In this document: positions 1 through 11,336 of the stretch, piece after piece
Numbering within the stretch: position 1 is the stretch's first letter
Layout of the letters: each line of letters starts with the position of its first letter
Assembly (NCBI GenBank): GCA_037576215.1
Contig: JBANDB010000002.1
Location: 6,820,001-6,884,000, forward strand
Length of the DNA stretch: 64,000 bases
Direction: 5' to 3'
Source of the DNA: Armillaria gallica
Taxonomy: Eukaryota; Basidiomycota; Agaricomycetes; Agaricales; Physalacriaceae
The notes under the pieces: model-generated
What the model was told of the DNA's origin: nothing
Seen by the model: the letters and a program-made list of their open reading frames with translations, nothing else
The model's database searches: none
Made by a program: the position numbers and the translations under genes

Positions 1-69
1 AGCCTCAGGTTCTGATGTGAATAATTTTTCTGTCGTCGTCATCGATAAGATTTGCTCATTGCTCTCCAG

Positions 70-1567
70 GTTGGATGAGCCAACATCAGGACTAGACGCG
101 TTCACAGCAGCATCCATTCTGGATGTTCTTACGCAACTCGCGAAGGAGGGTCGAACGATCATAACGACGCTTCATCAGAGCTCCTCCGAACTTTACAAGC
201 GCTTCGGCAACGTGCTACTCTTGGCGAAGGGCGGTCGGGTGGCATACTCTGGTCCTGCTAGCGAGATGCTTGACTACATGTCTTCGGTTGGGTTTGAATG
301 TCCTCCTATGATGAATCCTGCGGATTTTGCGTTGGACGTTGTTTCGGTTGATACACGGGAGGCTGAACAAGAGGAACTTGGTCGGGTCAAGGTCAATAAG
401 CTTGTGAAGGCTTTCAAAGATCATCAGGAGGCGGAGAGCCGTGTATCGCCACTGTCCGAGAGACAAATAGGACTTTCGACCAATATCAAGGGATACGAGA
501 GGAAGATGTTATCGATCGCTACCGCGCTACCGATACTGCTTAAACGTGGTGTTCTCGCGTTCCTTCGACAAAATTCCTTGTTGCTTGTACGGATTGGAAG
601 TACTCTTGGCCTCTCGGTAGGTGTTGGTGCTCGTCTCTGATGTAAAGTGTTAATTGTTATTACGCAGATTGGTATTGGACTTTTCTTCTCACCGATTGGC
701 GATGATTATGCGAGCATCCAATCCCGCGTTGGTTGTATCCAGAAGACACTGCCCCGTGAGTCGCTTCGTTTGCTGCGTTTTGTTAATCTAAACGCGTTGG
801 AATAGTATTCTTCATCGGTATCCTTCAAAATGTCGCTGTCTTTCCGATAGAACGAGATTTCTTCTATAGGGTACGTTTATTGTGTGTTGAAGTCACATAA
901 GTCTGACTTCTCTTACAGGAATACGACGACAGTGTTTACTCTGTCGAAGCTTTCTTAACGTCATATGCTGCCTTGGAACTCCCCTTCGAGATCGTCACTG
1001 CCTTGATCTATTCTCTATTTGTTTCTATCTCCGCCAATCTTGGGAGGACAGTTCCGATATTTTTCATCACAGCGTTGAACGGGCTGTGTATCGTGAATGC
1101 CGGAGAATCTCTCGGTATGATCATGAATACCTTCCTCACCCAGGACACGGGTCTGGCTCTGAACATCACGAACATCCTAATGTCTATCGCTATGTATATG
1201 GCAGGTAAGTTGCCTTTAACCTCCATCTTAACTGTCACTCAATTATCTCTCAGGTCTTGTAAGCTTGAACATGCCTGGCTTTCTTGAATATTTGAACAAG
1301 CTGAATCCGCTGGGTTACTCCGTTCGGAACATGATGCCTTACGTGCTCCGAGGCCACACGTTTTTGTGTGGGGACGATCAAAGGCTAACAGACGGATCAT
1401 GCGCAATCAGCACAGGCGAACAAGTTCTCGAAATCTTCAACCTGAAGGACGTTAACGCCCCTCTGAATCTCTGCGCGGTCGTAATCAGTGCCGTTGTATA
1501 CCGACTTCTTGCTTATGCAGTATTGAAGCTGGTGAAGAGTAGATTCAAAATAGAGCGACGACAGTGA
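70..1567 (+). CDS. ABCG (white/WBC-type) ABC transporter, C-terminal half, 5' end outside window
   Basis: This is the 3' part of an ABC-transporter gene of the ABCG half-transporter type. Five exons can be read: 70-616, 668-755, 806-870, 919-1204 and 1254-1567, with introns of about 50 nt and phase kept at every junction. The first exon opens in the ATPase domain right at Walker B and the D-loop (LDEPTSGLDA), followed by the H-switch (TTLHQSSSEL). A linker follows, then an ABC2-type membrane domain with several hydrophobic segments, including the family-typical stretch FPIERDFFYREY ahead of a long Tyr/Leu-rich helix. Walker A and the ABC signature motif must lie upstream of the window; bases 1-69 look like intron sequence ending in AG. 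Such proteins usually export lipids, sterols or xenobiotics across the plasma or an internal membrane; the substrate here cannot be inferred. No lesion is seen in the part present. Confidence 0.93.
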
Positions 1568-4040
1568 TGAATTTGACGACATTTTTGACATGATTTTTAT
1601 GTTTAGATTTTTGGGCGCACATTAGTTGTATTCTTTAACATACTACCATGCATACTATAACTATAGAGTAATGATTTATTTATCACGAATTCTATCTCAA
1701 TCGTCAATGTTTACATATCTATTTACCTTTTGTTCCGGGCCATTCTCGCACACGTATATTAGAATCATGCTCGTCGCAAGGGGGCATGCCAAATAAATTT
1801 TTGCACATAAGGTCCAAAAATTTATTTCAGGCCAGCAAGGAGCAACCAACCACCCACATGACTCTACTATACCTATATATAGGTCAATTTTATGACATCA
1901 TGTGGCTGTTCTCCAGTGACTCTCCGGCTTCTTGCGGCACACCTGCCTCTTGCCTGCCTCGGATGTTAGTTTCTTGGTGATCTTTCAGGATAGCTATTGG
2001 GAATACTGCTTGTATAGAAGTAATGGTACTAATTCCTGCTACGTTAGTAGTAGGTCTTATAGAGGGATGATGGTTTCTGAGATTTGACGAAAAGCCGAAG
2101 TCCGATGTCAACAAAATTCCTATTTACGGAAAAATCTCCCGGCCTAGTGCTGAGATATTTCCTGTAAAGTAAAATATTCAGTGTGGCGATGACTTGGCTT
2201 GTCACTATCTACATGTGACTGTCCGTTACTATCACGCTCGCCATGGAGTTGATCGGCCGAAGCTTCATCTGCCTGGGATTCTGTGCCTACTTAATAAGTA
2301 CTTCCAGTTTGAGGTTTGATCGATGATAAGTTCTTTGTACAAAGTCAGATTAGAATTACCATGATTGAAACTCTCTTGAAGAGTCTTCTGCAGAACTCAA
2401 GGATATTCAGAAAGGTAACACAAAGATACTATTATACTTTCAAGGGGAGTAAACGTAGCAGGCTCTGCCCCTGATGTGGGCCTTGCAAGCGTTATATGTA
2501 TGCAAATGTCATTTTTGTGCCCTAAGAGAACCCAAAAGTTATTGTGATTTGAATGCCATGCACTCCAGCTGTTAGGCTGTTAGTCACTAGGTAGACAAAC
2601 TCACGAGGAGCTTTCCCTGCCTGTGCGCTGTATTTATACTATTTACTTCCTAATATATTCTCTTTCTACCCATTTCCTCCGGATTCTGCCTTACTAAGCA
2701 TGCCGAGACATGCCGTATCACCGGAATATCACAACAAAAGTCTGTGTTCTAAAAATTTTTTCAGCCCCTCTGGGGGCAACCAACCACCCTACTGGATGTG
2801 CCGGGCTGACATTCCAGTGCCCCCTTGGCTCGTCGCAGCCTTGGCATTCGATACCTAATCGGGACTGTTTGCCGAAGTTATGGCTTTGCCTTTTTGCTCC
2901 CATCCTGCCGCATTTGTGGATGACAATCCTGAGTTACTGAAGTCCAATTTTATTTAATGCCCTTTCTCCCTTTGCTTTGCGCACCCAGTTTTTTCAATAG
3001 CATGCCTTAAGGGTTACTCGGTTATAATGCTATCCTGAACGACCTGTGGGAACATTCTATTCAACCTATCTTATCTCTTGCCAATTGCCGAATTACTTGC
3101 CGAGCTTATATTCGATGCTGATTTTTCCAACTCTGCTTCTTCTCTTTCTTTCCTCTCGTATTCACCCTTACTGCTCTTGAATGCCTTTCTTTTCTTTCTG
3201 GGACGCCCCTCTCCTTCATTTATCAATCCTGGCTCATTTCCTTTCTACTGATTGGTTCTAATCATTTACATCTCTCGTCTGGCTAGAACTTGGATAGGGC
3301 ACTGCTATCTTTATGACACTGTTTTCCTTGTTCTTACTCTTCATCCTCAAACTGAGCGGATGGGCCGCTTTCACGGCACGGGAACAAGTCCGAGTAAGTC
3401 CGGACTCCAGATGATGCAAGGATGACGTCGTGGCAGTAACAAATCGATATACGTTATACCGCTTGAATAAAGTACACGGTAGGTACAATAGGTATAAACG
3501 TTGTGAATGCAGATAGATATGTTCGGAACTGTGCACAGTTTTTATTCATCTATCCACGCTTAGAATTTTCACGTTAAGAAGCATGCGCTACGGGTAATTC
3601 CGAGGCTTGTGAGAACATGATGTAAATATGCATTCGGACTTTCAATTGTCTTTTTTTCTTTCTTTCCGTTTACGCTGTTGCATCGATTATGAACATGCTG
3701 GACTATAGATTACATGGACGGCAGACGTGAGTCGGGAACATGATGTATGATATGCCTGTAAAATATATCATAGTATCAGCGCGTCTCCAGCAGGTCCCCA
3801 TCATCATGTCCCAAAGGTTGAAAATTCGGCGTTATTTGCGGTGTTGCACATCGCGCCAACCTTGGACTGACGTCGTTCGTTAAGTTAAATTCGGATACCT
3901 GTCACCGCATCGTTTTTGCCATTGCGAGGCTCAAGTCTGAAATCGCTGTTCGCACCGATGATATTATCCGTGACGGCGATCGCTGATACGTGAATATTGA
4001 TTTACATTCGAGGGATTGGAATCTGACGCCGAAGACAGAT
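1568..4040. other. Gene-poor intergenic region
   Basis: I see no convincing gene in these 2.5 kb. Open frames are short and lack splice support. The stretch contains pyrimidine-rich DNA around 3120-3250 and two related short segments (see the repeat entry at 1785-2800). A TATA-like run near 1873-1882 might belong to an old mobile element, but no coding domain supports that. Confidence 0.5.
1785..2800 (+). repeat. Two copies of a short dispersed repeat
   Basis: The segments at about 1810-1860 and 2745-2795 share an AAAATTT..TTTCAG block followed, after a variable 15-18 nt, by the identical string CAACCAACCACCC. The two copies lie in the same orientation about 935 bp apart. They could be remnants of the two ends of one non-autonomous element or of a small repeat family. 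No target-site duplication was recognised, so the assignment is weak. Confidence 0.3.
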
Positions 4041-5416
4041 ATGGCACTGCCAAAATTTCAATACGGCGATCCTCGCACGTCTGAAAGTAAGTTCGAATAT
4101 CTTTGTGAATGGATGAGAATGAATCCGATATACTATATTCGTTACACGAAGCTAGATCATTAGCTAAACTATAGTGCGACAGTTCTTTACCACAAGTCTA
4201 TGCCTCGTTCACGAATCGAACTCACTTTCAGACATTACAATGACATTGCTCACCTGTCTCTCCTCTCACAGCCCCGAATCATAGCCCTAAGGTCCTGATA
4301 ACGTGTAATTAAGCTACGGAAGCCAGCGTTCAAGACATCGACGCTGCCTTACTCCAACTGGCGCTATGCTACAGCTTAAACTTCGCATACGAGCACAAGA
4401 TCAAATCTAGATACAAGAATCGTTGCAATACTTTCTGCGACCGTGACGATTTTACTCTGTGGCATCTGCGCGCAGTACCCGAAACCCGAAACCCGAAACG
4501 AGCCTCCACCTCGGAAACGGTGGCCTGTGCTGCAGTCCTGAACGAGTACTACTTGCTTTATCAACTCGTCGGATTACCCGAATCTCGCATAGCTGATTCA
4601 GAATGGATTGAAAACTCAGGTATGTGACCAAGTAGCGAACTGTCCTAGAGTTTACTGTTAGAACTTACCTGTAGTGTAGAATGGCTCTACATTCCCGAGG
4701 TGGAGAACATGGTATGAGCCCGCCGTATGACATTCCAAGTGGCACTTCACGACCATGTTGGTGCGTTGATCAGGACATGATGCCATAGCAGACTGTGGAG
4801 AAGTCAGGTAAGTTATCGTGCCAGTTTTGCATCGAATGTCCAAGAATTTACCGACGTTCATTTAGAGTAGCTAAAAAAAGATCTGCGTATGATTTTGATT
4901 TACCCTTGTAAATTGACCGAATCCTGCCGGCTGAGTCATTTGGTCAGTCGGGCAGCGGGTAATGTTTGAGATGATCCGGCTGCAGCTTGTTGCGCGTCTT
5001 TGGCGGAAAAGGTCTTGCCACCGAAACGTGCCTTGAAATCGATTCACAACAGGACGTGTGCAACTGTGTCGAAATTCCAGTAAGTTCATGAAAGTGGGAT
5101 CTTGGATTCTTTTCTGTACGGCTCACCCTTTTTGAACAGAATTCCTGGTCTCAAGACACCGTAAGTCGTTTCCTTACACATGCGGTCCCAGGATCGAGCG
5201 CCGAGAACACGGTATAGCTGAAGGCTTTGTGCCTACAATGTTGGAGCTGGGGATGACACTTGTTGAAAGCAAAGGGGAGGTACACCGTTGGTATGCTTGT
5301 GCGACTTCACTCAGGCTAATGATTCGGACCCAGTTACCTTGACATTCAATCAATATGTTGCCAATCTGGAATCTCAATGTTCACCATCCTACGGGTTTAA
5401 GGGAGTAATTGTATAG
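4041..5416 (+). CDS. Unrecognised protein, ten-exon gene model with very short introns
   Basis: A ten-exon model keeps one reading frame over 732 nt (243 codons plus stop): 4041-4086, 4314-4619, 4680-4711, 4789-4807, 4881-4907, 4948-5011, 5053-5079, 5140-5160, 5192-5279 and 5315-5416. The start is MALPKFQYGD, the second exon is the longest, and the end is YGFKGVIV. Most donors are good consensus (GTAAGT, GTATGT, GTAAAT). I recognise no domain, signal peptide or membrane segment. Two introns would be only 31 and 35 nt, shorter than elsewhere in the window, and the intron before exon 5 ends in an A-run plus AG. The last junction has an alternative (donor near 5291, acceptor near 5333) giving a different C-terminus. 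The model may be partly wrong, or the gene may be decaying. The opposite strand has only short open frames that look like shadows. Confidence 0.38.
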
Positions 5417-7590
5417 TACAACAAGATATGAGTAAGCTAGAGAAAATATGGATACAAGTGAGACATGGCCAGACCCACGATGCAAGAAATGAGTGAAGGT
5501 CATACGAGATACATACAATACGCGGTGAGTGAATTCGGAAAATAATTACCAGCGGAGATACGAGGAAACGAGCTACCGTAGTATCAATGCCTCCTAACCT
5601 TGCGGCTGTGGCGACCCAAGCTAAAGACCACCCTGTGAACCCATGCAAACATTACCAGGCATGCACCCACCACCGCTAGGCATGAACATGATTTTTCCTT
5701 GCCGTTGGACGGAACACTACTGTTGGCATCGGTGGCGTCGAGAGAGGATCCGGAGTGTCTGGTGTGCGCGTATATCGCAAAAACTTCGAGACTCTTGTCA
5801 GCGCGCGAGCGAGGGGACCCAGTGGTCGGGTTTCTGGGCGTATCAGTCGGATCTCTCGACACAGCGACTATTTTTCATATACGTACCTAGACATCACGTC
5901 TGAGCTTTCAGATGATGCCGCGGGAGGGTAGGGCAACGTACACGCGCCCATAGTATTGGCATTGGAGCCCTCGTCTTTGCGTAGGCGATGGTTGATGAGC
6001 AGGTTGCTGGACGTCTTGTTTGGAACTGTCGACGAAGATCGACTACGTTTCGCAGACGTACCTAGGTGTCATTTCGGCACTTCCAGAAGATGCCGTGGGA
6101 GGGCGGGACAATGGACGAAGGAATCGATGCGAGCAACCCCTGGCTACAGGGCCCGTAATTCGACCCATAGGGACCAACAGATGAACGAGTAACCAAAGAA
6201 GAGTGAGAAAGCGACAAAATAGAGAGATCAAAAGAAATGAGAGTGGTGGTAAGAGGAAGCTGTGTGTAGTTGGGTCAAATGAATAAGGTTGATGGCACTG
6301 ATACGCACATACAAACGAAACAAAATGAATGTACTTGGTCTCAACCTTGGAATAATTACAGTGACACGCATACACAAATGAAAATTAGCAGGGTAGGCTG
6401 CTGCAACCACCACAGCGGGGTAATTTATTGTTATTAACAGAATGCAGTCAACAAAGTTCCGCTCATATTAGACAAGCGTTTAACTACATCTAATGAAGAT
6501 TGTAGCTTCCCTCGTTCATGGAGGCTCTTTGATTCACTCGAACCTATGACATCAGCAAATCAGGAAAAAAGTTTCCAGGGGATGCGGCAACCTCGGTCCG
6601 GAACAACTATTACCTATGAGGCTATACCGTCCATATTATGCAGAGTTGCCCTGTAGTTACAGTGCAGCCCGGTATGCAGAGTTTCCTGTAACTACAGGCG
6701 AGTTATGGAGTATGCAGAGCGTCGTGTGCAGCTCCTTCCGACTCTGCATACTCAGGGTCCTGTAATTTTCCCACGTCCTAGTTACATCACAATATTCGTA
6801 GTAATTGATCCTCTGGTAACTTCATGGTGGTCTCGTAGCAATAGAACAATATTCTCATTTTACTCTCTCGATCTCCCGACAATATTCAGTCTCATTGCCT
6901 ATCTCTAATGACACGTCCTGCAAATGGAGTTCGATGGTATGACTGTCTAAGGCCATTACATTACGAAAATGCGCTCTGCATAGCGCAGTAAACTAGAGTA
7001 TGCATACCCATGCGCGCCCAATTGCCATAGAAAACGTCATTCATACAGGATGCATACTCATATGCACTGGGAAACCTCTATATCAAGTGCTCCTCTCCTT
7101 GTTATGTGTTATCGCTCCCTTCTTCGATGCCATGCCCTTCGATATGGACTTGTTCCAGGCCATGCTGTAGGGTTTGACCCTTTTCTATGCAGTATTCGAA
7201 CTCAGGATGCCACCTGTACTGCTCATTAGCAGCACAGCCATCACCACGCCTTTTCCCTTGGGATTGGGCCAGTAGCCCAGCCATTTTGGGTCGCGTTTTT
7301 GGGCTGGAAAATCTTTTCGTACTGGTGTTGAATTTTAGCCAATTTTTGGGTCCATAGGCCCTCCTTCTGAGATTTTGGATGTCACTTATTTTTTTCTCTC
7401 AAACTATTTTAGTCATATGAAAATTGAAACCAATGTAATTTATTTGGAAGTACATTGATTTGAATACACCGAATAATAAAAATGAAACATTGTACAAACG
7501 GGAGAACAGAGGCTACAAAAGAACGAAGAAACAATGGATTTAATATTTTGAAATAGGTATCGGTGATGATAGCGGCGTTGCAGAGAGAAA
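5417..7590. other. Repeat-containing region without a firm gene
   Basis: Minus-strand frames at 5584-5862 and 5890-6180 look partly coding (Ser/Pro-rich, one with a possible transmembrane segment) and include a tandem duplication described separately. I could not join them into a consistent model. Around 6640-6780 there are imperfect inverted copies of CTGTAGTTACAG / CTGTAACTACAG next to the word TATGCAGAG, possibly the debris of a small inverted-repeat element. A minus-strand frame at 7102-7284 matches nothing I know. Confidence 0.4.
5865..6121 (-). repeat. Tandem duplication of an exon-like segment, about 176 bp apart
   Basis: Positions about 5865-5945 and 6041-6121 are diverged copies of the same about 80 bp. 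On the minus strand both copies read in the same frame: a Pro/Ala/Ser-rich stretch (PPAASSESSDV in one, PPTASSGSAEM in the other) that runs into an AG|GTACGT splice-donor-like site. This looks like a duplicated exon of a minus-strand gene I could not otherwise assemble. Confidence 0.5.
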
Positions 7591-8087
7591 CAATTACTGC
7601 CATCGTCTCCGACACCCTTGAAAACTGGGGTGGCGAGATGGCAGCGCCGGTCGGGAGAATCGTCGAGTGAGGGTAGGGCCGTCTTGGTGGGTAGTTGGTT
7701 AGCTTTGTTGGGGGGACGTCGACAGTATTTGGAGAAGAAACGGACAGCACCATCGTCTCCGGCACCCTCAAAAACGGGGGTGTGAAGTTGACGGTACTGG
7801 CCAAGGCATGCATCGAGCGGGAGAGGGTGTTTTTCTTGTAGAAGTGGGTAGCGTGAAGGATGATGGACGCGTCGTTAGCAATAAGGGCAGCATTGAGGGA
7901 GGGAAGTGGTTGACGTCATTGTCTAGTCGGGGTCGTTGTCGAGTGAGAATGGTCTGTCTTTTTGTGGGGGGGCGGTGGCTCTAAGATCAGGGCGTCGTTG
8001 ACGTTGATGATGGCAGCGGGGCTGCGGGAACAAATGGCACCATTATCTTCAGCACCATAAAAAATGGAGCTGTAGAGATGATGGTGC
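7591..8087 (-). repeat. Three copies of a short coding-like repeat (TP[VI]FEGAGDDG)
   Basis: On the minus strand, three segments (about 7591-7645, 7741-7793 and 8031-8087) can each be read as a short peptide with the pattern H-L-x-T-P-[VI]-F-x-G-[AV]-G-D-[DN]-G. A fourth copy is on the plus strand at 8986-9040. DNA copies differ mostly at third positions of this frame (for example GGT GCC GGA GAC GAT against GGT GCT GGA GAC AAT), so they may descend from a protein-coding exon. I do not recognise the domain, and the sequence around each copy is broken by stops. Confidence 0.5.
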
Positions 8088-9555
8088 CAGTTGCAACTCG
8101 CGCTGTGAATATTTGAATCGGTGAGAGGGTATTGTAAGCACGAATGCACAGCAAAGGCTATTCGGTATACCGGTCCGACTAGCCGGCCTTGTGTCCTGTA
8201 TGCCTGTACGTCCTCTGTATACTGGCCACTGGTCGTTTATTCCTTTCGATAGTAATGCAACAGCTTCATTATACGTTAAATAAGTATCTCAATTTTTTTT
8301 GGGCGGGATACCTCGAGGCATTAAGCTATCAATATGGATTCATTGATGTTTAGTCCGACCAATACTCATCTAACAGCATATATACCATCTCAATGGGTCT
8401 CCTCTACAGAAAAAAATCGGAATAAATGCAAAATAGACTTCATACAAGTATAGGTATAATATCCGAAGCATCCGAAACCTCGTAATGCGACTTCAATGTT
8501 TCGGTCAGACGATATGAGCACAAGTAGAACTGTCTTTCATTAACGCGAAATGGCAAACAGTGAAAGCATACCCTTTAGTGAATGTCGACAGCTCGGGAAC
8601 TAATTTATACAGCTTGCAGTGAGAGTATGCTTTATCTTCCATCATAAATAAAGCATTCTATACATTTCAACACGATATACAAAACAAGACGCACCATGTA
8701 TGTTGAAAGAAACCAACCGGACGCAAGATATCAGAAAAGTGGAACCTCTGGATGCTTTGATAGTACTGAATGATCCAAAAATGAATCAAGTTCGTACAAT
8801 GGTGGCACGACGACATATTACGACGTCTTCTGGACCTTCAGAGAAAATGTATCGAAAGTGATGTTCATGCTAAGTGGATATTTGCTCACTTGTTCAGCTT
8901 CCGGAATGGGCCTCTGGGCTTCGATCAGTGGCTGTGTGGCCAGGCACACGTCGATTTTCTCTTCATCACCGTCCACTGGGTTCATCATCTCCATACCCCC
9001 ATTTTCGAGGGTGCTGGAGACAATGGCGTCTCGAGCAATGTACCATTATCTCTTCAAGAGTCACAAATTTCCAGCCCGCCTGCCGTCAATCCATCGAGTG
9101 TGGTCTTCTAAAGCGACGTTCTACTTCGAAATATCTTTTACAACGATCTACCTGAACATAAAAATGCCTTTCATACCTCGAAAATCATGCATTCTGATTG
9201 CAATGACTTGGAATTATTCTCGCCCTTCCAATGTCTCTTCCGCGACTACCCGAAAGCCAACTAACTTACGAAAGAATCGGGGACGACACTTGCCATCGCT
9301 ACAAGGATAATGCTATCAGAGCATCACACGAACCTTACGATCCAGGTATAGGAGAACGTGTCCCGGCGAGTCGCGACAAGAAGATGATTGTAATGTCTGT
9401 GATGAAACATAGTGATGTACAAACATTACACTTTTTTGCTCTTACGGGTGTTGCTGTTGGTTGTCCACACAGCGTTCGGCCCGACTATTACAGCATGTAA
9501 ACGGTAAATGGCAAGGCCTCGTTTGTATCCACAATCGTCACCATTCGTTGATATT
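8088..9555. other. Intergenic, with the fourth coding-like repeat at 8986-9040
   Basis: No complete gene is seen. The plus-strand segment 8986-9040 reads HLHTPIFEGAGDNG and belongs to the repeat family at 7591-8087, in the opposite orientation. The stretch next to the Helitron end (9400-9555) should contain its 3' terminus (a hairpin followed by CTRR on the minus strand), but I could not place that confidently. Confidence 0.4.
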
Positions 9556-9981
9556 TTATGACAGCAAAGTATACACAGCCGTTATTAAAATTTGGCCTCT
9601 GCATTTAGTCATATCTGCTCTTGCATTTCGAGTATCAGGTATCAGCTCTTTACCTGTTGTCATGCCATCGTGGAACCAATATTCGCGATTGACAATCACC
9701 CTTGCAGTAAAGTGACCTTGGCCGTGATATATCGCGCCTGCTAGCGTATAAGTCTTTTGAACCCCTTTGACCGTGACGACAAGATATTCGTCAATAATTT
9801 TCAATCGACTGTTCATTGACATGAAAGCCAGCATCTCCGGTGCTTTGAGCCATATGTGTCGACGTCTCAGATTGTTGTTGCATGTCCTACATCTTCTCCG
9901 CCTGATGTCTCTAGCATCCCATTGTTTGCGTAGCCACTCCGAAATGCTGATATATTGATCAGACTGAGATCCTGTGAGCAC
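9556..9981 (-). pseudogene. Helitron protease, detached C-terminal (His-box) fragment
   Basis: This minus-strand frame of about 141 residues is the missing end of the Helitron protease. It contains a USP-like His box (YTLAGAIYHGQGHF) followed by a WFHDGM motif, as at the C-terminus of ubiquitin-specific-protease-fold domains, and a CRTCNNN motif upstream. The matching Cys box lies at the end of the 11337-13664 frame. The listed start is a GTG inside an open frame that extends to about 10010, not a real initiation site. In an intact element the two parts would be one domain; here they are separated by non-coding DNA. Confidence 0.72.
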
Positions 9982-10119
9982 CGCGCTGTTATTGTTTAAC
10001 CCGGTGATACGCCGTCTATGCGTTCACACCTAGATTTTGCAATTTTATAATAATACTATTGCATATCTATCTTACATTAGTGATACTTAAAGGACTATAG
10101 CTGAGGCTTCGAAGCTGAT

Positions 10120-11190
10120 AGTTAGACTAGTATGTGACTAGTAGAGCCAGGACTTAGATGCGATACCACTAGTGGGTTAAATCTACCAGCCGGCCATACT
10201 AGTGACTTGAATGCTAACAGGGCTAAGTGAATACGGCCACTAGTGGACAAGTAACGTGACTAGCGCACCAAACAAGAAGCAGAGGACACAAATCTCGTGA
10301 AGTTCGGTCACTAGCGAGCCGCTCTGGGCATAAACGCCTAAGTCAGGTTAACTAGTCACGTGGCAATCTCGAAACAGGACTTAGAAATGAATTAGCAACG
10401 GATTAACCTTGCGGTAGATCCGCCGGGTGCGATACAGATCCATTGCGATCGGTACTAGTATAGCCGGGCTGCGCCTTCGATCACGATCGACAGCTGTTAC
10501 AGGCACGCTCGCCTGGCTAGTCATTTATCCTTGGCACTAGTGGAGCGTCGCTGGGCCCAGGACACGGAATACCACCGCTAGTGGAGCTCCTAGGCTCACT
10601 AGTCAGCAAGCGATCGTTTCTAGACCGACTATTGCGTGATTATTCACCATTATTCGTGACTAGCCAAGAAATCCTTATCAATAATACCCCTCTAGTCAGT
10701 TATTTATATCTCGATCGTACCTTGTTTGTCAGTATATAAGTAGTAGAATAGGCGCACGCACGGCTCAGGCAAGCCATCCCCGCAATTGTGACCTACTAGT
10801 CAGTATCTAGTGCCCCAATTAAAGGCTTTTGTGCTTAACCTCGATGAAGCGGCTACTAGTCGCTAAGTTACCCATAGCATTGAGTGAATAGAAGTGTCTT
10901 AGAGTAATCTTTTGTGTCCTGCAAAGGCCAAGAGTGTTTCGAAGTTAGTTCAAGCAAGTTCTCGAAGTTTAAAGTATTATTCTTAGGCCAAGAGTGCCAC
11001 TAGTCTGCCTAGAAAGCGACTAGTCAAGTGTTTATTCACTTGTAAGACATTACAGGGCCAAGAGAGCCACTAGTTCGAAGCAGTCCCAGTCAGAGCGAGC
11101 GCAGTAGCTCAAGTCAAGTCACTATTCATCCAATTGTGTCTTACAAACCCCACTAGTGCGAGTAGTACGCTTGTATAGCTCACTAGTAAC
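10120..11190. repeat. ACTAGT-rich non-coding block inserted in the Helitron
   Basis: In about 1.07 kb the palindrome ACTAGT occurs about a dozen times (for example 10126, 10137, 10168, 10198, 10239, 10351, 10454, 10598 and around 10795, 10855, 11019, 11151), with more single-mismatch forms such as GCTAGT and ACTAGC. Several sit in a longer palindrome, CCACTAGTGG. A second word, GGCCAAGAG, recurs near 10928, 10986 and 11057, twice followed directly by GCCACTAGT. There is no coding potential. The spacing is irregular at about 20-120 nt, so it is not a simple tandem satellite. It resembles the subterminal transposase-binding repeats of some DNA transposons, but no terminal inverted repeats or target-site duplication were found. 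Confidence 0.8.
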
Positions 11191-11336
11191 GAAATAAAAC
11201 GTCTTTAAACAACTTTCCTTGATTATTGAAGTCTGCAGAGTGCTTCTATCGTACTCGAAATGCCCGAATTCAATACATTGGTGATAAGTGTAGAGTTAGT
11301 GATTGGTTTAGTGTTGTTGGTGTTCATTGCCAGCCT

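Noticed and set aside
6640..6780. Inverted copies of CTGTAGTTACAG as a transposon end
   Set aside because: Imperfect, short and without a partner end or target duplication; not enough to call an element.
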